Assembly (NCBI GenBank): GCA_029204225.1
Contig: CM055105.1
Coordinates: 50,045,720-50,109,719 of the forward strand
Length of the DNA: 64,000 nt
Direction of reading: 5' to 3'
From: Diphasiastrum complanatum
Lineage: Eukaryota; Streptophyta; Lycopodiopsida; Lycopodiales; Lycopodiaceae
The notes under the pieces were generated by a model. It was not told the DNA's origin. It searched no databases and saw only the letters and a list, made by a program, of their open reading frames with translations. How positions within the stretch are numbered: position 1 is the first letter of the stretch; every line of letters begins with the position of its first letter. Of the stretch, positions 13,201 through 24,610 are shown piece after piece. Both the position numbers and the translations under genes were made by a program.

Positions 13201-16200
13201 TTCCAGGTCTTGCTCTATATTTTTCAAAACATGTTTGCTTGATTCAATGGGCAGTTTTTTTCGCAAGTTTCTAACAGCGCAGAGAGCGTGGTGTTTTAAA
13301 ATTTTGAGTACTTTGTCAAGAATATCTTGTGTTGCAAAACATCAATGCAAGGTTTCTGATTTGGCTGGATGTTCGCAGGGAAGGACCTGGATGCAGTCCT
13401 GAAATCATCACCCATATTACCTGAAAGAGAAGCACGCAGTATACTGGTGCAGCTTTTTTCTGGTCTTGCGTACTTAAACAAGCGTTCCCAACGCATTATC
13501 CACTATGATTTGAAACCTGGCAATGTTTTGTTTGATGAAGTGGGTGTTGCCAAGATGACCGATTTTGGACTTAGTAAAATAGTAGAAAATGAGATTGGTT
13601 CACAGGGGATGGAGTTAACATCTCAAGGTGCGGGAACATACTGGTATGATATAACTTTTCAAGGTGATTTGCTTCCTTTTGTTTGGATTCACATCCATTT
13701 TTTATTCCCCTTCTCTAAAGGTCAGATTGAAATTGGAATGTTGTATCCCTGGTTGAATGGACTGCAAAGCAACGGTCGGTATCATAATTTTTTAAAGTGT
13801 GGCTGTTGTTTGACTAGAGAATTTATTCACTCTCTTGATAACCAACAGTCGAATTGTAGGAATGCTGTGAATGTATGTGAAAGCAAAACAATGTCTCATG
13901 TCTCTACACATTTAGTATATTGTATTCTCCACTAACATCTAACATATTTGTTGGAACTTGGATGGATTGTTGCACTTACACAGGTACTTACCCCCTGAGT
14001 GTTTTGAAATCAGCAAGACTCCATTGATATCTTCGAAGGTACAGCTCTAGTCCTTTTACTACAAATGCTCTTCAGTGTAAGCGACACCTGGGTTTCCCAG
14101 GAATGTTGCATTGATTGACCTGATATTGAAGTCATTTCAAGTTATAGGGATGTTGAAGAGAAAGTACTAAGATCAAGTTAACGACTTTGAACGATTTTAT
14201 CAAGTCAAGAAAGCCTATTTTTAATGTTGTTCACACCTTCCTTTTAAAACCTTGGCATACAAGTTTACTGGATTGGCAAATGTATGAAAAAGAGTTCCTA
14301 GGCTCAAGCTAAAGAAAAAGACATTTGATGACCTTTCAACAAAAAGTTTAATTGTACAAGAAAAGATTCTTAAGAGACATCTTGCAAACTTTGTATCAGC
14401 CAGTGCCAGAAGAGGCTAACGAGAAAATCAAAGACTGAAACAAACCATTCAATGTCTACTAAGGAAGTGTAAATGGTCAATGTGCCTACAAGTTTCAGAA
14501 TGCTTAGATACACTTAGAATGCTCCGAGTTCAAAATGTGTATTTTGTTCGGTTTAAGTTGAAGGTTTTTCCAAGTAATTGAAACGATGTTAGAACTGTTC
14601 TAAAAGCAAAACTGAACGGCAGACAGACAGAGTCTATGATATAAAACATCGAACAATGCACCATTCAATGGATTGTTGTTCCAAAGTGAGTCTTGGACTT
14701 GAGGTATGAAAATTATGATCACAATGATTTAACTAAAATGAGTTACAGTTAAGCCTACACTTCAAATAGTTGGGGGTGAAAGAGTAGCTAATACAATCTT
14801 TCCTGGATAGAAACACTTGCTCAACATCTTGGTGAGTGATATACTGTTAGTAATGGAGGAAATTTTTGAAGCTTGATTTTTCTGGTCCTACGATGATCAA
14901 CAAAGTGTCTTTCTCTGGGTTTGGGCATGTGATATTTCAGATTACGTTGATGTCCATGAATAGGTTCTTTAGTGGGAAGAAGAGGCTTCCATAAGGTCTG
15001 AGAAGAAAGAAGTATCCTGCAACTGTAATGTGTGTATTTCACGTTGGGAAGTGACTTTGAGCTTATTTAGAAGCTGCAAAAGTGTTAAGAATATAATAGG
15101 TAATGGGCATAACATTTTGGCTATAGGTGCAGTGAATGTATGGAAGCTATTCCATGACACAATGCCATTTGTCTATGTGAAGCTGTTATTCTTTGAAGGG
15201 TGGTAGGGAACATCAAAGCACAGGTACTGCTGGACTTGATTAAACTATGCATTCAAGCTTAAAAATGGAGGTTTGTAATGCTTGGGAGATAACTAGTTAT
15301 GTGCCACCTCGCAGAATTGCACTGTGGTACAATGGTTTGAAATATGTTGGGAATAGAGTAGCAATGAATAGCAGAATGCATTCCTTGAAGACGGACCCAA
15401 ATGTTGATTTCTATAAGTGCAAAGTGCTAGGAAGCTGGATTTCCATGTTGACTGACTGACGGATTTTAGAAAAGGGTGAAGAATGGATCGCTAGAGTGGA
15501 AGATGTAGTGGAGTCCATGTCTTGGTGCAAAGGAGGACTGAGAAGGTTGTCAACACCAAGTTGGAAGGAAGAACAATATGAGGATCTCGAAGAAGAATAT
15601 CCTTTAGCTGAATTTCACAACTCTAGTTAGGCGTTTTGCATAATGTTTATCTGTGTAGTTAATTGCAAGATTATCTTCTCTCTGTAAGTGCAACTTCCTG
15701 TGATATGATTGGGAAAGCTCTTCAGAATGGTATTTGTTCCTGAAGCTGTTATTGGCAGTGCAATGATGTGCGTAACAACCACTATGCTTTCAAATACCTC
15801 TGCACATATGCATAAGGATTGAAGACGCTATCCTGCAAACATATACAATGTTTTAAAGAACTACTTGTGAAAACAATCAACCTAGTTTTTGGTGAACTTG
15901 TAGACAAGCTATTTTTTGGGGTTCCTTAGGGCATCATGAGTCCGTTGGCGAAACATTAGTTGCTCTCTGATTACATATCTTCCCAATTGGCCAAGATTCA
16001 AACATTTTCCTTTGTGAACTTGAAAATCGTGGCATGAATGCCTAACCATAGAGTCTCTTAATGTGTCTTTTAGAACTGATGCCTGCCTCTTTACACTGGC
16101 TTCTCATTGAAATTGAATTTGGCTGGCATCTCATGTTCGGATATGATGAATCACCCATTGTACAATAGGGCCTACAACTTGTAGTCCACAAGACTTGCGT

Positions 16201-17370
16201 CTCACTCTCCTGCATTTTGGGGTTTTTTCCCTGCTCCTGTAAGTGCTGAGAGATTACGTCTGGGTTGATTCAACAAATATTGCTTAATCAAATGCTGTTT
16301 TTACCCATCTACGAGCTCTTTTTTATCCAATTTTCCTAATTCCACAAAACATTATGCAGAGGCTCAAATGGTGCTGGATTTAGAGAATTTATCTGAAGAA
16401 AACATTTTTGTTTGATATTGTTCAAGTTAATCTGTCTTAAAGGTACTTCAGAAGTGAAGAGACAGCTCTCATTTTGATCAATTTTCAAAGCTCCAATACT
16501 GGAAGGGCTTCAGGATCCTAGATTGTAAGCTTCATCTCATAGCAAGGGAGCTCTTTTTGGAAGACCAAGTTTTAAGGAACGGTTGCTTCAAATAGATCAA
16601 TACACCTGCACTGGTAGCAAGAAATTGTATTCTGAATTGTTGGAAGTTTTGCCAACGTTTGATTCAACAGTCAATGTGGTTACCAGTCAAACTAAGGAGA
16701 TCCTTTTGTAAGGAAAAGTGGGAGGTTGATGCCTGTTGTGCTATTAGGAGATTTGATGTCTGATTGGATGCTTTGAAATTATTAGTATTTGCCTTAACTT
16801 CAAGCTTATATGGAGGTTGGAAAAGCTGATTGGGAGCTTCTCTTAGCAGCTAACTTCCAACTAGAGTGACACCGGATAGGAACTGGAGCCATAGGACCAG
16901 CACCTTAACCAGGTGCCAGATTTTCAACTCCCTAGCGAGGCAGCTTATTACTGTCTTTTGTGGAATCTGGCAATTAATCATGAGCTGTGTGATGCTCTTT
17001 CTGAGCGTTTCTGTACCTTGGCAGGTCGATGTCTGGTCAGCAGGAGTTCTATTCTTCCAAATGCTCTATGGAAAACGTCCATTTGGTCATGAACAAACTC
17101 AAGAGAGGATTCTGCGTGAGGATACTATTGTCAAGGCAAACCGAGTGGAATTTCCATCCAAGCCTAGCGTCTCTGCTGAGGCTAAGGTGAACTCATTTCT
17201 TTGCTGTATATTTTTTGGCCAAGATCTATTGAACTTGATAAACGTATTAATGTGGTGGTGTTGTTCAGGATTTTATAAGGCGATGCTTAACCTACAATCA
17301 AGCAGATAGACCAGATGTGTTGACTGCAGCTCAGGATCCTTATCTTTCCTATGTCAAGCGTAAGCCATAA
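1173..17370 (+). CDS. TSL: Tousled-like serine/threonine protein kinase (5' end outside window)
   Basis: Tousled-like kinases are nuclear Ser/Thr kinases that phosphorylate the histone chaperone Asf1 and act in chromatin assembly and replication; in Arabidopsis TSL loss affects leaf and flower development. Exons placed by GT-AG boundaries: 1173-1376, 8711-8818, 9012-9056, 10352-10464, 10712-10778, 11278-11344, 11990-12087, 12366-12545, 12885-13095, 13379-13643, 13984-14038, 17025-17186, 17269-17370. Together they give 1677 nt, exactly 559 codons with a single terminal TAA, which strongly supports the model. The order is basic/Arg-Gly-rich segment, coiled coil, then kinase domain. Kinase motifs are GKGGFSEVYK, VACKLH, HYDLKPGN (the TLK form of HRD), TDFGLSK and GAGTYWYLPPE. 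Arabidopsis TSL is about 690 aa, so roughly the first 130 residues lie upstream of base 1. The link between exons 1173-1376 and 8711-8818 is the least certain join. Confidence 0.92.
2118..4630 (+). pseudogene. Degenerate LINE retrotransposon: ORF1, RT and C-terminal zinc-knuckle remnants
   Basis: Sits in sense orientation in the 7.3-kb TSL intron. At 2118-2700 an ORF1-like protein reads NVQVRGVPDAQDAM, DKAWRIKKDNTTLIIRFISK and WVFLDDDLT, then after a frameshift ASGRFAIYRDGQVRYLD and a stop. This resembles nucleic-acid-binding ORF1 proteins of plant LINEs. From 2790 a reverse transcriptase follows: DNYCTIMIGHVIAKLYGTIL, GQFGFRTHQSTT, CFLDFRRTFDSVPRAL, IGVKQG, then YADDVVLVSSTREDF at about 3350. 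A conserved tail runs to about 4110 (LRVSSH-LAIETGAVFRVYLERR). A cysteine-type C-terminal block (FRCSIYYEIRGRF) appears at 4440-4480 after a microsatellite. The endonuclease and the start of RT are missing between 2700 and 2790. Many stops and shifts mean it is dead. Confidence 0.75.
4181..4398. repeat. Compound TG / GA microsatellite
   Basis: Runs of TG occur at 4181-4198, about 4207-4234 and 4241-4257, followed by TG-rich sequence and GA runs at about 4311-4325 and 4340-4361. The block interrupts the C-terminal region of the LINE relic, between its ETGAVFRVYLERR and FRCSIYYEIRG parts, so it probably expanded after or within that insertion. Confidence 0.9.
5574..5670. repeat. 36-bp tandem repeat, about 2.7 copies
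   Basis: Copies begin CATGTTGTCTCTTGAGTCAA at 5574, 5610 and 5646, an exact 36-bp period. Each unit is itself two related halves of 17 and 19 bp that both end CTCTTGAGT. It lies in a TSL intron and has no coding sense. Confidence 0.85.
6928..7185 (+). pseudogene. Decayed coiled-coil coding remnant in TSL intron
   Basis: From about 6943 the + strand reads MAQKLIKMKNELLVSKQHED then KAATQLREV. After a one-base shift near 7033 it reads KYVQQLQVSLHSVHLKEKQQ and LEMAQLEKERISF, interrupted by two stops. The Glu/Lys/Leu/Gln-rich heptad pattern is that of a coiled coil, and no splice pattern rescues it. It could be a duplicated, dead coiled-coil exon or a processed-pseudogene piece. I cannot name the parent gene. 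Confidence 0.4.
7540..7800. repeat. GTTCC/GGAAC-rich fold-back region with a perfect 33-bp hairpin
   Basis: The stretch contains many GTTCC and GGAAC words on both strands. At 7583-7615 a perfect inverted repeat has 14-bp arms (TTCCTTAGGAACAG) around a 5-bp loop. More GGAAC/GTTCC pairs at 7720-7790 can pair with it across an A-rich centre near 7710. This looks like an old fold-back or MITE-like sequence, but I could not delimit target duplications. Confidence 0.5.
8711..12087 (+). CDS. TSL: TSL exons: coiled-coil and linker region
   Basis: Six exons (8711-8818, 9012-9056, 10352-10464, 10712-10778, 11278-11344, 11990-12087). The first two encode a heptad-like coiled coil (EEVAYLKSRCASLGEECDRL; DLKEMKEVHQQREQT). 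The third reads VVSDLLIAVAKSERQEARLR, a highly conserved TSL block. The fourth gives AGTVMSEVWEDGQAQKDFQA, the fifth MEQREAIEKERKLLKKK, and the sixth an acidic segment ending LLGIKR. In known TLKs this region mediates oligomerisation, which is needed for activity. The ends fit as phases 0/0, 0/0, 0/2, 2/0, 0/1 and 1/0. All boundaries are GT-AG. Confidence 0.9.
12366..17370 (+). CDS. TSL: TSL exons: serine/threonine kinase domain and C-terminus
   Basis: Six exons: 12366-12545, 12885-13095, 13379-13643, 13984-14038, 17025-17186, 17269-17370. The first carries RDEDGSRFNNF, the conserved run before the domain, and the Gly-rich loop (12516-12545). The second holds the VACK lysine and the helix-C Glu in IREYNIH. 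The third holds HYDLKPGN (13501-13524), DFG (13561-13569) and SQGAGTYW. The fourth gives YLPPECFE, the fifth VDVWSAGVLFFQMLYGKRPFG, and the sixth RRCLTYNQADRPDVLTAAQDP and the stop. All catalytic residues are present, so the kinase looks active. The 3-kb intron 14039-17024 separates the PPE and DVW motifs. See the findings for an alternative acceptor at 12842. Confidence 0.93.
14039..17024. other. 3-kb TSL intron without recognisable content
   Basis: This intron splits the kinase domain between PPE and DVWS. It has short ORFs on both strands (for example 15247-15459 and 14969-15160), none with a recognisable motif. I see no RT, integrase or terminal repeats. It closes with CTTGGCAG at 17017-17024. 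Confidence 0.6.
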
Positions 17371-18149
17371 TATTGAAGGTCTCGTTGCCATTTGCAAGAG
17401 CACAGGTTGGACGTTTAGAGATGTGGATGGTCTCCATTTCCAACATGGTACTTTTTCGTACACTAACCAAATGTTGAACATCAAAGGATGCCTTGTGTTA
17501 TGAAAAACTATTTTTGTTTTATGTAATTTGGAGGTTGCACAGCTAGTGCAATATGGAGGATCTTGATTGAGGGGGTACTCAAAGGTTGTTCCTCGTCTGC
17601 CAGAGAGAGTTTGACAAATAAGTTTGTCATTTTGGCTTTTGCAGCAGCTATCAAAAGAGAGATTCTATGAGTTGTTGCTGATGCATAATTGTTTGGCATT
17701 TTTGGTGATTATACTCATGGCCTCCTGGTACACTCCTATGTACCCAAAGTTTCCTGTTTATTTTAAGGAGCTATGTTCATGGTGCAAACTGATTCCCTGG
17801 GTTCTTATATTTTTACAAAATCACAAATACTTTTCGTTCATGTCCACATCTGCTTTTTCCTTGCTTTTCAAAGCTTCTGAATTCCAATTCCATGCCTGAA
17901 GAAGACAGTGGCAGCATCAAATCTTCTCACATCAGAATCTGTTTTCATTCCCTAAAAAAACTGCATGGCAGTGAAGTGTGATATGTTACTTTTTGTAATG
18001 TTTCGCAACATCTGCTTACATACACAGCTATACCAGGGACTGAAGGACCTGGATTCTTGAAGAGTTTTATGAGGTTGAAGTTCTGGTTTTTCTACAAATC
18101 AGCTTCCTCTGAAGTTTCTTTTTGGTGGGAATGCTGCTATTTATACTAA
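17371..18149. other. TSL 3' flank / probable 3' UTR
   Basis: Follows the TSL stop at 17368-17370. No further coding segment is apparent. A 3' UTR must begin here, but I cannot fix the poly(A) site from sequence alone. Confidence 0.5.
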
Positions 18150-19790
18150 GTGTAGGCTAATTTTTATTGGCCAAGATCGAGTTGCAGCTCACCATGATTA
18201 TGATCATTTGCAAGTAGCCTGTTATAAGCAAATTGCGGTGCACTTTTGTGTTATGTTAGCACATTTGGAGGCAGCTTGTGATGTTATTTGTTCGATATTC
18301 TAGTAGCTTTTCTGCATCGTTCAAGGTAAGAGAAAGAGTATAATCAAATAGTGATGCAATAGGTTCTAGAAAAATGTAAATTTTCTGTTCCGGTATCTCC
18401 CATTTCTGAGAACTTGGGCATGAAGTGGAATCGTGCATAGGCAAAATTCATGAGTGTTTGCCATCTTGTCTGCATGTATGTAACGATTTTTGTTATATCC
18501 TCTTTCTTTTCTCAGCCGGAATCTTTTTTGTTTAAAAAGCCGACTGTAGATTTTTATTTCAACATGAAAAAGTCTTATTACTGAATTCCGAATCAAGAGC
18601 CACACAATCTGGTTGAGCACCATGCAATTATGCTACTGATTTGAGACGCAGATGTGCATATTCCTAGACTCACTTAAGAGACTGGTATGAAGGTGATTCT
18701 GGATATGTACACCTATGAAACATCCATATAACAACCCCGAACTTCCATAAGTTACGATGATCGCGATCGTTTGTAAGTAGCCTGTGCACATTTGGGGGCA
18801 GCTTGTGATCTTGATTCTATATTTTAGTAGGTTTTTTGCATTATTTAAGGTAAGAGGAAGAGAGAACAATGAAATAGCGATGCAATAGGTTCTAGAAAAA
18901 TGCAAATTCTCTGTTCGGGTATCTCCTGTTTTGAGAACTTGGGCATGAAAACAATCCTGCTGGAATCATGCAAAAGCAGATTTCACGAGTGTTTGCCATC
19001 TCGTCTGTGTGTATGTTACGATTTTTGTTATATGCTCTTTCTTTTCTCAGCTGGAATCTTCTTTGTTTAAGATGCCGACTGCAGACTTTTATTTCAACAT
19101 GAAAAGGTATTATTACTCAAGGGACCGGTATGAAGGTGATTATCGATACACCTCCAAAACATCCATGTAAAAACCCAGAACTTCCATAAGTTGCAGGTCA
19201 CCATGACTGTTTGCAAATTCTCTGTTATAAGCAATTTGTGCTGTGCTTTTGTGTTATGTTAGCACATTTGGGGACAGCTTGTGATGTTATTGGTTCTATG
19301 TTTTAACTGCTTTTCTGCATTACTCAAGGTAAGAGGAAGAGAGAACGATAAATTAGTGATGCAATACGTTCTAGAAAATTGTAAATTCTCTGCTCCAGTA
19401 TCTCCCATTTTTGAGAATTTCGGCATGTAGACAATCCAGTTTCTCCCATCATGAATAGGCAAAATTCATGAGCGTTTGCCATCTTGTCTGCATGTATGTG
19501 ATGAATTTTGTTATATGCTCTTTCTTTTCTCAGCTGGAATCTTCTTTGTTTAAGATGCGTATTGTAGACTTATTTCACCATGAAAAAGTCTATTACTCAA
19601 GTTCCAGTCAAGAGCCACACTCTCCAAGAATAAAATCTGGTTGAGCACCATGCAAATATGCTACTTATATGATTTTTCATGGATGTAGATGTGCATTTTC
19701 CTAGATCCACTTAACAAACTGCCTTGAAGTTGATCATGGGTACATACACCTATGAAACGTCCATATAACCCAGAACTTTCATATGGATAT
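18150..19790. repeat. Three diverged tandem copies of a roughly 480-530-bp unit
   Basis: The same ordered landmarks recur three times: CACATTTGG-G-CAGCTTGTGAT (18261, 18788, 19264), then CAAGGTAAGAG-AAGAG, GTGATGCAATA-GTTCTAGAAAA, a TTCTCTGTTC-GTATCTCC segment, GAGTGTTTGCCATCT-GTCTG, and CAGC-GGAATCTT-TTTGTTTAA. Spacing between copies is 527 and 476 bp. They are clearly homologous but carry many indels, so the array is old. It lies downstream of TSL. No coding capacity is conserved among the copies. Confidence 0.85.
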
Positions 19791-20689
19791 TTTTGGGCAC
19801 AATTCATCATGAATTTATCAAATTATTTGCGTCAATGCAGCCTGGATTGAGAGATTGAGAGATTTCGTTCTTTTTAATTCTGCAACAAGGTTTCACACAT
19901 TAAATACTTCTACCAGAAAAGTATGGGGAGGCTTAAGCCATGTTGTGATGAACTTTATATGTTGAAAATATAATTTAATTGATTAATAAAGAGTCTGATG
20001 ATGCCATAATAATGTTCCTTTGTGTGTACATCAAATTTAAAACCGTATCATAATCTGTGAATTTAGGCCAAATCTGTCCTTGACTAGTACATCTATTGTG
20101 TTGTGAGGTGCCTTTTTCAGAGCGTCCAATTTACTATGTTATAGAAGCCTCGATTTGTAGTAACAAGAATAATAGTTGATTGGCATGTATGCCAAGCCAC
20201 AGTATGACACTAGATCTTCACCAATTTTACTTGTCATTTTTCTCTCCTTCTAGTTTGTTTTTGTAAAAGTGCCACCTATTGCGAGTTGAATCAGGTTTAG
20301 CATGTTTCTAGTTCTAGTTTAGTTGGAAAAGAATGTTCTTAGTGCTGGCCATGACTTGGCTAGGTTGAGGATATGAAGCCTTTGGTGACCAACTAGATGC
20401 GTGTGATACACATCTTGATACTTTACAATTAAGTAGTGCGTTTAAATGAAGAACTTGATGTTTTGAGTTTTGTATTTTACATCCTTGAGTTAGTTTGAGA
20501 AATTCTCATTAAGACAAGGCACCAGTCTAAAATGGTGCATGTTTGCTTGGGATCAAAACTACAACATGCTATCTTCCTATTGCATTTAAGATATAGTTGC
20601 ATGTGTGCATGATACAATACATCTTGCTTTATTTGCTAAGTAGTAGTGCATTCTAGATGGAGTATGTTGCTTGAAAATTTGTGTGCCTT
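19791..20689. other. AT-rich intergenic sequence
   Basis: No ORF of interest, repeat boundary or RNA gene was recognised. It separates the tandem array from the copia gag fragment. Confidence 0.5.
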
Positions 20690-21230
20690 GAGGCAATCTA
20701 AGGTCACCTTGATTCAAGTTACCTTTCTTGAATCCCTTACATTTGCCTTTGCTTTTGAAATTACCCTTTGAGAATAATGCTTTTTCTTTTTCACCTTGAG
20801 TAGAAGTGTGTCCTCTTCTTGCTTATAACCTATACTCTTCAGCCACCAAGACCTCTTGCAATTTTTTAACACTTAGCAAAGTCTTTTGAATGGCAAAACT
20901 TTGTACAAGCCATTAAGCGTAACTTGACTAAGTTCTACATCTGTAGTGCTTTTATTTATGCATGTGAAATCATCATTTAAGGCTTTTACTCTCAAGATAA
21001 AAGTGTGAGCACTTAGGGACAATATCTTAGAAGTGGACTTTGATTCATAAATATTCTTTGATGCATTTCATGCATGACTTGAAGAAGTGCCTTACCAACT
21101 TCTTTAAGGAGTTCATTGGTAACATTTATATTAATGATAAGGAGAGTTCTCTTTGCCTTTTTGTCATATCTCACTTGCTCTTGAAGCATTAAAGGTCTTT
21201 CTTCCACACCTACAACAATAGAAAGCAAAG
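20690..21230 (-). pseudogene. Ty1/copia gag fragment
   Basis: The minus strand reads EERPLMLQEQVRYDKKAKRT and IININVTNELLKEVGKALLQ. This is the N-terminal part of the copia gag fold, and it closely resembles the gag at about 41.0-41.2 kb (PEEKPQELQEVQNYKKRARM, NVSNELL). Reading on to lower coordinates there are further gag-like pieces ending in a Lys-rich tail near 20.75 kb, with stops and shifts. No LTRs could be paired with it. Confidence 0.6.
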
Positions 21231-22049
21231 ATCCTTGAGGTTAGGACTTTTCCCTAGAGGACAGTCCATCTCAGTAACATATTTATATGCATTTAAAACT
21301 AAATCTACAAGATTTTAATGTTTATGATCATCAAAAATTGTAAATTGTTCACATTGCTTGCATCTTTATGCTTGGATTTATGTTTTTTAGTTTGGTAGCT
21401 TATTGAAATCATATCATTTATAAGAGAAGTATTTCATTCTTGCATATTTATATCCATCAAGCATAAGTGAATGGGAGCCAACACAAATTTCTTGTAGGTA
21501 TACTTGATGTCATTCATTTAGATATTAAAAAATCACAGTACAAAGGAAGAACTCCAAAAGAGGTTAGATAGTAGTATATTCTTCTATGAATCCAAATACA
21601 TTCTGGATATGCATGGCGGTTTTAGAAAGCTTGAAGCCATACCATTGCCAACTTTTGACAATGATGAATGGCTTACTCCTAATAGTATTATGTCAAAATA
21701 CTTTAGATGCAAATTTACTATTAGATGTGAAATTTTCAATGAAAGTAAGTACTGGGACAGAAGTCATCCGATTAAGTTGGGTCCTTTCTTTAAATATATT
21801 TGCCGAAGAGAGTTCGGGGTGAGCCTTATTGAGAGTTTGAGGTTCTCTCCCGTGATCTGGCGGACGACATGAATGAACGCCGCCTTAGGAATAAGAAGCT
21901 CAGTGGATCTCTGATACTTCTTGATCTCAAACATATGGCGCACATAACCAACATGTACGGACCAATATCGGTTTTGTGCACGGCGGTATGAGGAGGCCAA
22001 TGTCGGGGACTAAAGATGGCGCACAGATCCGATATCGAAGTAGAACATC
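21231..22049. other. Intergenic, no gene recognised
   Basis: Several short overlapping ORFs exist on both strands at 21586-22000, but none has a recognised motif and the frames contradict one another. It leads into the CACGTG-rich repeat block. Confidence 0.45.
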
Positions 22050-22790
22050 GAAAAAAAAAAGTGGCCAAAATCGCCTCGGAATTTGATTTTTATACTTTTC
22101 GCTCGCACGTGCGAAAAATCGGCCCACCAATCGCATGGTGCCATGCAACATTGACCATTGACTCACATGTGCGAATCAATCCAATGAATGATATCTTGCC
22201 AAGTGGCATCTACCTCACACATGTGGGCGAAGCCAACGAATAGGATTTTGCCACGAGTCCATAGTCGTTTGTGTCACACGTGCGGTTAGTACGAATGAAT
22301 AGTAACATGCCACCTATCATGACCGTTGCACGTGCGAACCAAAAAGTATAAAAGTGAGTCATTTTGCATTTTTTTTCTATTTTGTTTTTCAATTTTTGCA
22401 ATATCGGTTTTGTGTGTGGCCTGTTCAGTCCCTTTTGGCTTGCATACTACATCTCGCACAAAAGCGATATTTGCTCCCAACTTCTGATATCGGTTCTATG
22501 CGCAACTTTCATGTGGCGTCTGTCTCACATGTGTGGAAAGCCAACGAATAGGACTTCGCCACGTGTCTATTGTTGTTTGACTCACACATGTGGCTAGTAC
22601 AGATGAATAGAAATATGCCACGTGTCCCGAGGCGTCGCACGTGCGAACTAAAAGTATAAAATTGACTCATTTTCGCGTTTCTATCAACTTATTTTTTCGT
22701 CCTGTTCAGTCCGTTTTGGCTATTATACTCCATCGCGCACATGAGCGATATCTGCTCCCAACCTCCAATATATAGTTAGATTGAAAGTAG
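22050..22790. repeat. 308-bp tandem repeat rich in CACGTG/CACATGTG palindromes, possible solo LTR
   Basis: A unit starting AAGCCAACGAATAGGA occurs at about 22230 and 22538 (offset 308 bp). Each copy contains in the same order a CACACGTG/CACATGTG element, AATGAATAG, ATGCCAC, the palindromic GCACGTGCGAAC, a TATA-like AAAGTATAAAA with GACTCATTTT-like sequence, CCTGTTCAGTCC-TTTTGGCT and GCGATAT-TGCTCCCAAC. A partial older copy precedes at 22050-22229. TATA-like boxes downstream of palindromic motifs would suit a retrotransposon LTR with repeated promoter modules, but no TG-CA ends or target duplication were found. Confidence 0.6.
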
Positions 22791-23093
22791 CTCTAATCAT
22801 TTATACTAACCATGTAATGAGTGATGTGATCTGCTCCCCATGCTTTTGATACTGCATCAACAAACTCGACGCAAGTCTTTTGTAGAGCTTTTTTTATCAA
22901 TATCAGAAAATTTATCTTTTCTTAAAATTTTAATCATACTGCTTCCTCCATATATCAACTTTTAGTAATCTAGTTTTGCCACTCTCCTCAAAGTCCTGAG
23001 TGGCAGCAATGATATCTTTCTAGACTGAGTGTTGAATATTAGATGCCTTACCAGTGTGGTTTAGTGATGGAGCTAGAAAATTATAGCTTATGT

Positions 23094-23480
23094 TCATTTT
23101 CCATAGCACAAGTGTGTTTTTGCCATAGCACATGCCTCGCAAACCTTCTCCTTTTTTGCCATGGATCTTGGGAGGCTGAGAGCAAGCTCCTCCTTGCACA
23201 TTGTCTCCAATGACTTGTGATTTATGTGTCCAAGCATATTATGCCAAAACTCAAATGTGGACATTCCCTCCTTGGCAAACATCATCATTTGGTTAGATTC
23301 AAATAATGTATCTAATTTGAATAATCTTCCAAACCTTATCCCTCTTGCAATCACTCTCTCATTCTTCTTGATGTAACAAAGCTTCGAAGCAAAGTCAACA
23401 ATGTAACCATTATCCAATAATGCACAACATTAAGCAATTACAGCCCCATATGCATTCAATCATAGGTTAGAAGAACTCTT
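23094..23480 (-). pseudogene. Ty1/copia GAG-pre-integrase / integrase zinc-finger fragment
   Basis: The minus strand reads MDNGYIVDFASKLCYIKKNE then FEFWHNMLGHINHKSLETM and KVCEACAMAKTH. The W-H-x-LGH-x-N...C-x2-C arrangement is the HHCC finger of copia integrases preceded by the gag-pre-integrase segment. It ends shortly after the second Cys pair. It lies on the other side of the 21-kb gag fragment from where a minus-strand pol should be, so the two are probably separate insertions. Confidence 0.75.
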
Positions 23481-24610
23481 ATAAGGTTCATTAGAGAGGC
23501 ATACAGGTTTAAAGGTCTTAGATCCACTATTAAGAGTTATTCATGCTCAAAAATCACCAAAAATACACTATTTTTTTACTTTCTGAGGTCCTTGATGGTG
23601 TTTGATTCCTACCAGACTTTGCAACATCCAATGGAAAGCTTCATTACACATTTGAGAATGTGAATGCAAAGTTTTGTTGAAGGATTTTGAGAAAAACTCC
23701 GAAAATAGTGAAAAAAATCATTAAAAAAACCTTGTTCTTTTTTTTACCATTTTTCAAAATTTTCATTAAGATCTTGACAATAATCATGGTACTACTCAAA
23801 ATGGAGTATTTCCTCTATCGAATCCAATGCAGAATACGTGAATATTCAATCATGCTATTGTATATAGATAATTATCACTGTCCACCTATTGGCTACAATT
23901 CATAATGCAAAATGTACTAATCAAATTAGTCTTTTCCTGTAAACACTCACTTACTTTTAAACACATCATTTATAAGAACTGATTAGATGATAAAATCTGT
24001 TACTTTGTAGATATGGACATAGAGTATAGGATCAGAATAAGTGAAAAAGTAAGCAAGCAAGCTATCATAACAAATTATCTGAATCATTAGAATTAGAATC
24101 TATCGAGAGAATGAGAGCATTCTAAGAAGTTAGAGAGGTGGATTTATCTGTCAGTTGCATCTTCAATTTAGCACAAAGCCTAGCCTTGTACTTGTTGATT
24201 GTGCCATCTTGATTATACTTGACTAAAGAAGCATAGTAGGATCTTAGTGCTTAGAGCACAACTACTGTGAAACTTATCAGTCATAAGTTTCTCTTTCGTG
24301 ATCAAATCATTGTATCCCAACAACTTCAAATCACAGATTCTCTATTATCTATGTATGTGTTAATCATAATTGAATGTTCATGTTCCGTCTCTCGTTATCT
24401 GAAACATACTTATTCCATAGATTAACATAGCATATATGACGAAGAATGCATGGTTGTCACAGACGCCTAAATTATTCACACTCTTCATGGTTGTCGACGG
24501 TGGAATTTTCATCAAGAGATTGGCCCCATCGAAACATCCCTAGCGGGGGGGTGACCAAAAATTTATTGTCAGTCAGCAAGTTCACTAATTAAGGCTACAA
24601 AGCCACGTTC
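23481..24610. other. AT-rich intergenic sequence
   Basis: No gene recognised. Poly-A/T runs near 23700-23760 and short ORFs only. Confidence 0.5.

Noticed and set aside
21586-22000. Overlapping short ORFs on both strands.
   Set aside because: No motif, contradictory frames and no splice logic.
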